Source of the DNA: Clostridia bacterium
Lineage (GTDB): Bacteria; Bacillota; Clostridia; DUPQ01
Length of the DNA: 6,178 nt
Direction of reading: 5' to 3'
NCBI GenBank assembly: GCA_028690885.1
Contig: JAQVAJ010000104.1
Location: 1 to 6,178, forward strand
Shown here: piece after piece, positions 6,094-6,178 of the stretch
Position numbering within the stretch: position 1 is the first letter of the stretch
Layout of the letters: each line of letters opens with the position of its first letter
Notes under the pieces: generated by a model
Seen by the model: only the letters and a program-made list of their open reading frames with translations
What the model was told of the DNA's origin: nothing
Database searches by the model: none
Program-made: the position numbers and the translations under genes

Positions 6094-6178
6094 ATCTATT
6101 AAATTATTCATAAGTAATGAATATTATGCAATAACTAATGATGGGTAAGGTATTAAATAGAGTATTTTTGTTATTATA
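6094..6178. other. AT-rich intergenic end of window, no gene seen
   Basis: No coding frame is supported here. It contains a 7-base inverted repeat, TATTCAT/ATGAATA (6105-6123), without a T tract, and a TGT-TATTAT sequence at 6169-6177 that could be an extended -10 for a gene beyond the edge but has no good -35. Neither is more than suggestive. Confidence 0.4.

Noticed and set aside
6105..6123. Inverted repeat TATTCAT/ATGAATA after the PBP terminator
   Set aside because: It is short and AT-only apart from one pair per arm, with no T tract and no adjacent gene in the window. It is compatible with chance in this base composition.

Overview
The window is AT-rich, tightly packed DNA with strong GGAGG-type ribosome binding sites, SigA-like promoters and Gram-positive envelope genes: a lipobox lipoprotein with BspA-type leucine-rich repeats, a membrane-anchored M23 peptidase, a bactofilin and a class A penicillin-binding protein. 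Together these point to a low-GC Firmicute, most likely a clostridium of the Lachnospiraceae type. That placement is inferred from gene style and was not tested by a search.

Left part (1-960, minus strand): an uninterrupted but edge-truncated reading frame whose fold-defining segments match the 2-isopropylmalate/homocitrate synthase family (DRE-TIM metallolyases). Nearly every catalytic and metal-binding residue of that family is replaced. It looks like a maintained pseudoenzyme or a family member with a new chemistry, and is the most unusual item here. A 154-base divergent intergenic region (961-1114) holds a good extended -10 promoter for this gene, a plausible promoter for the rightward genes, and two interleaved inverted repeats near the rightward -35.

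Right part (1115-6026, plus strand): four co-directional genes encode an LRR lipoprotein, an M23 (LytM-type) endopeptidase with a transmembrane anchor and coiled coil, a small bactofilin, and a bifunctional PBP1A-like glycosyltransferase/transpeptidase. The peptidase and bactofilin genes are coupled: the bactofilin ribosome binding site overlaps the peptidase stop codon. A clear intrinsic terminator follows the PBP gene. The likely logic is a local cell-wall morphogenesis module: the bactofilin polymer is a cytoplasmic scaffold, the M23 enzyme cuts crosslinks outside, and the PBP makes and crosslinks new glycan. The lipoprotein may be a surface adhesin or accessory factor. The cooperation is inferred from gene order and from known bactofilin/M23 partnerships in other bacteria.

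No tRNA, rRNA, CRISPR array, insertion sequence or integration site was seen.
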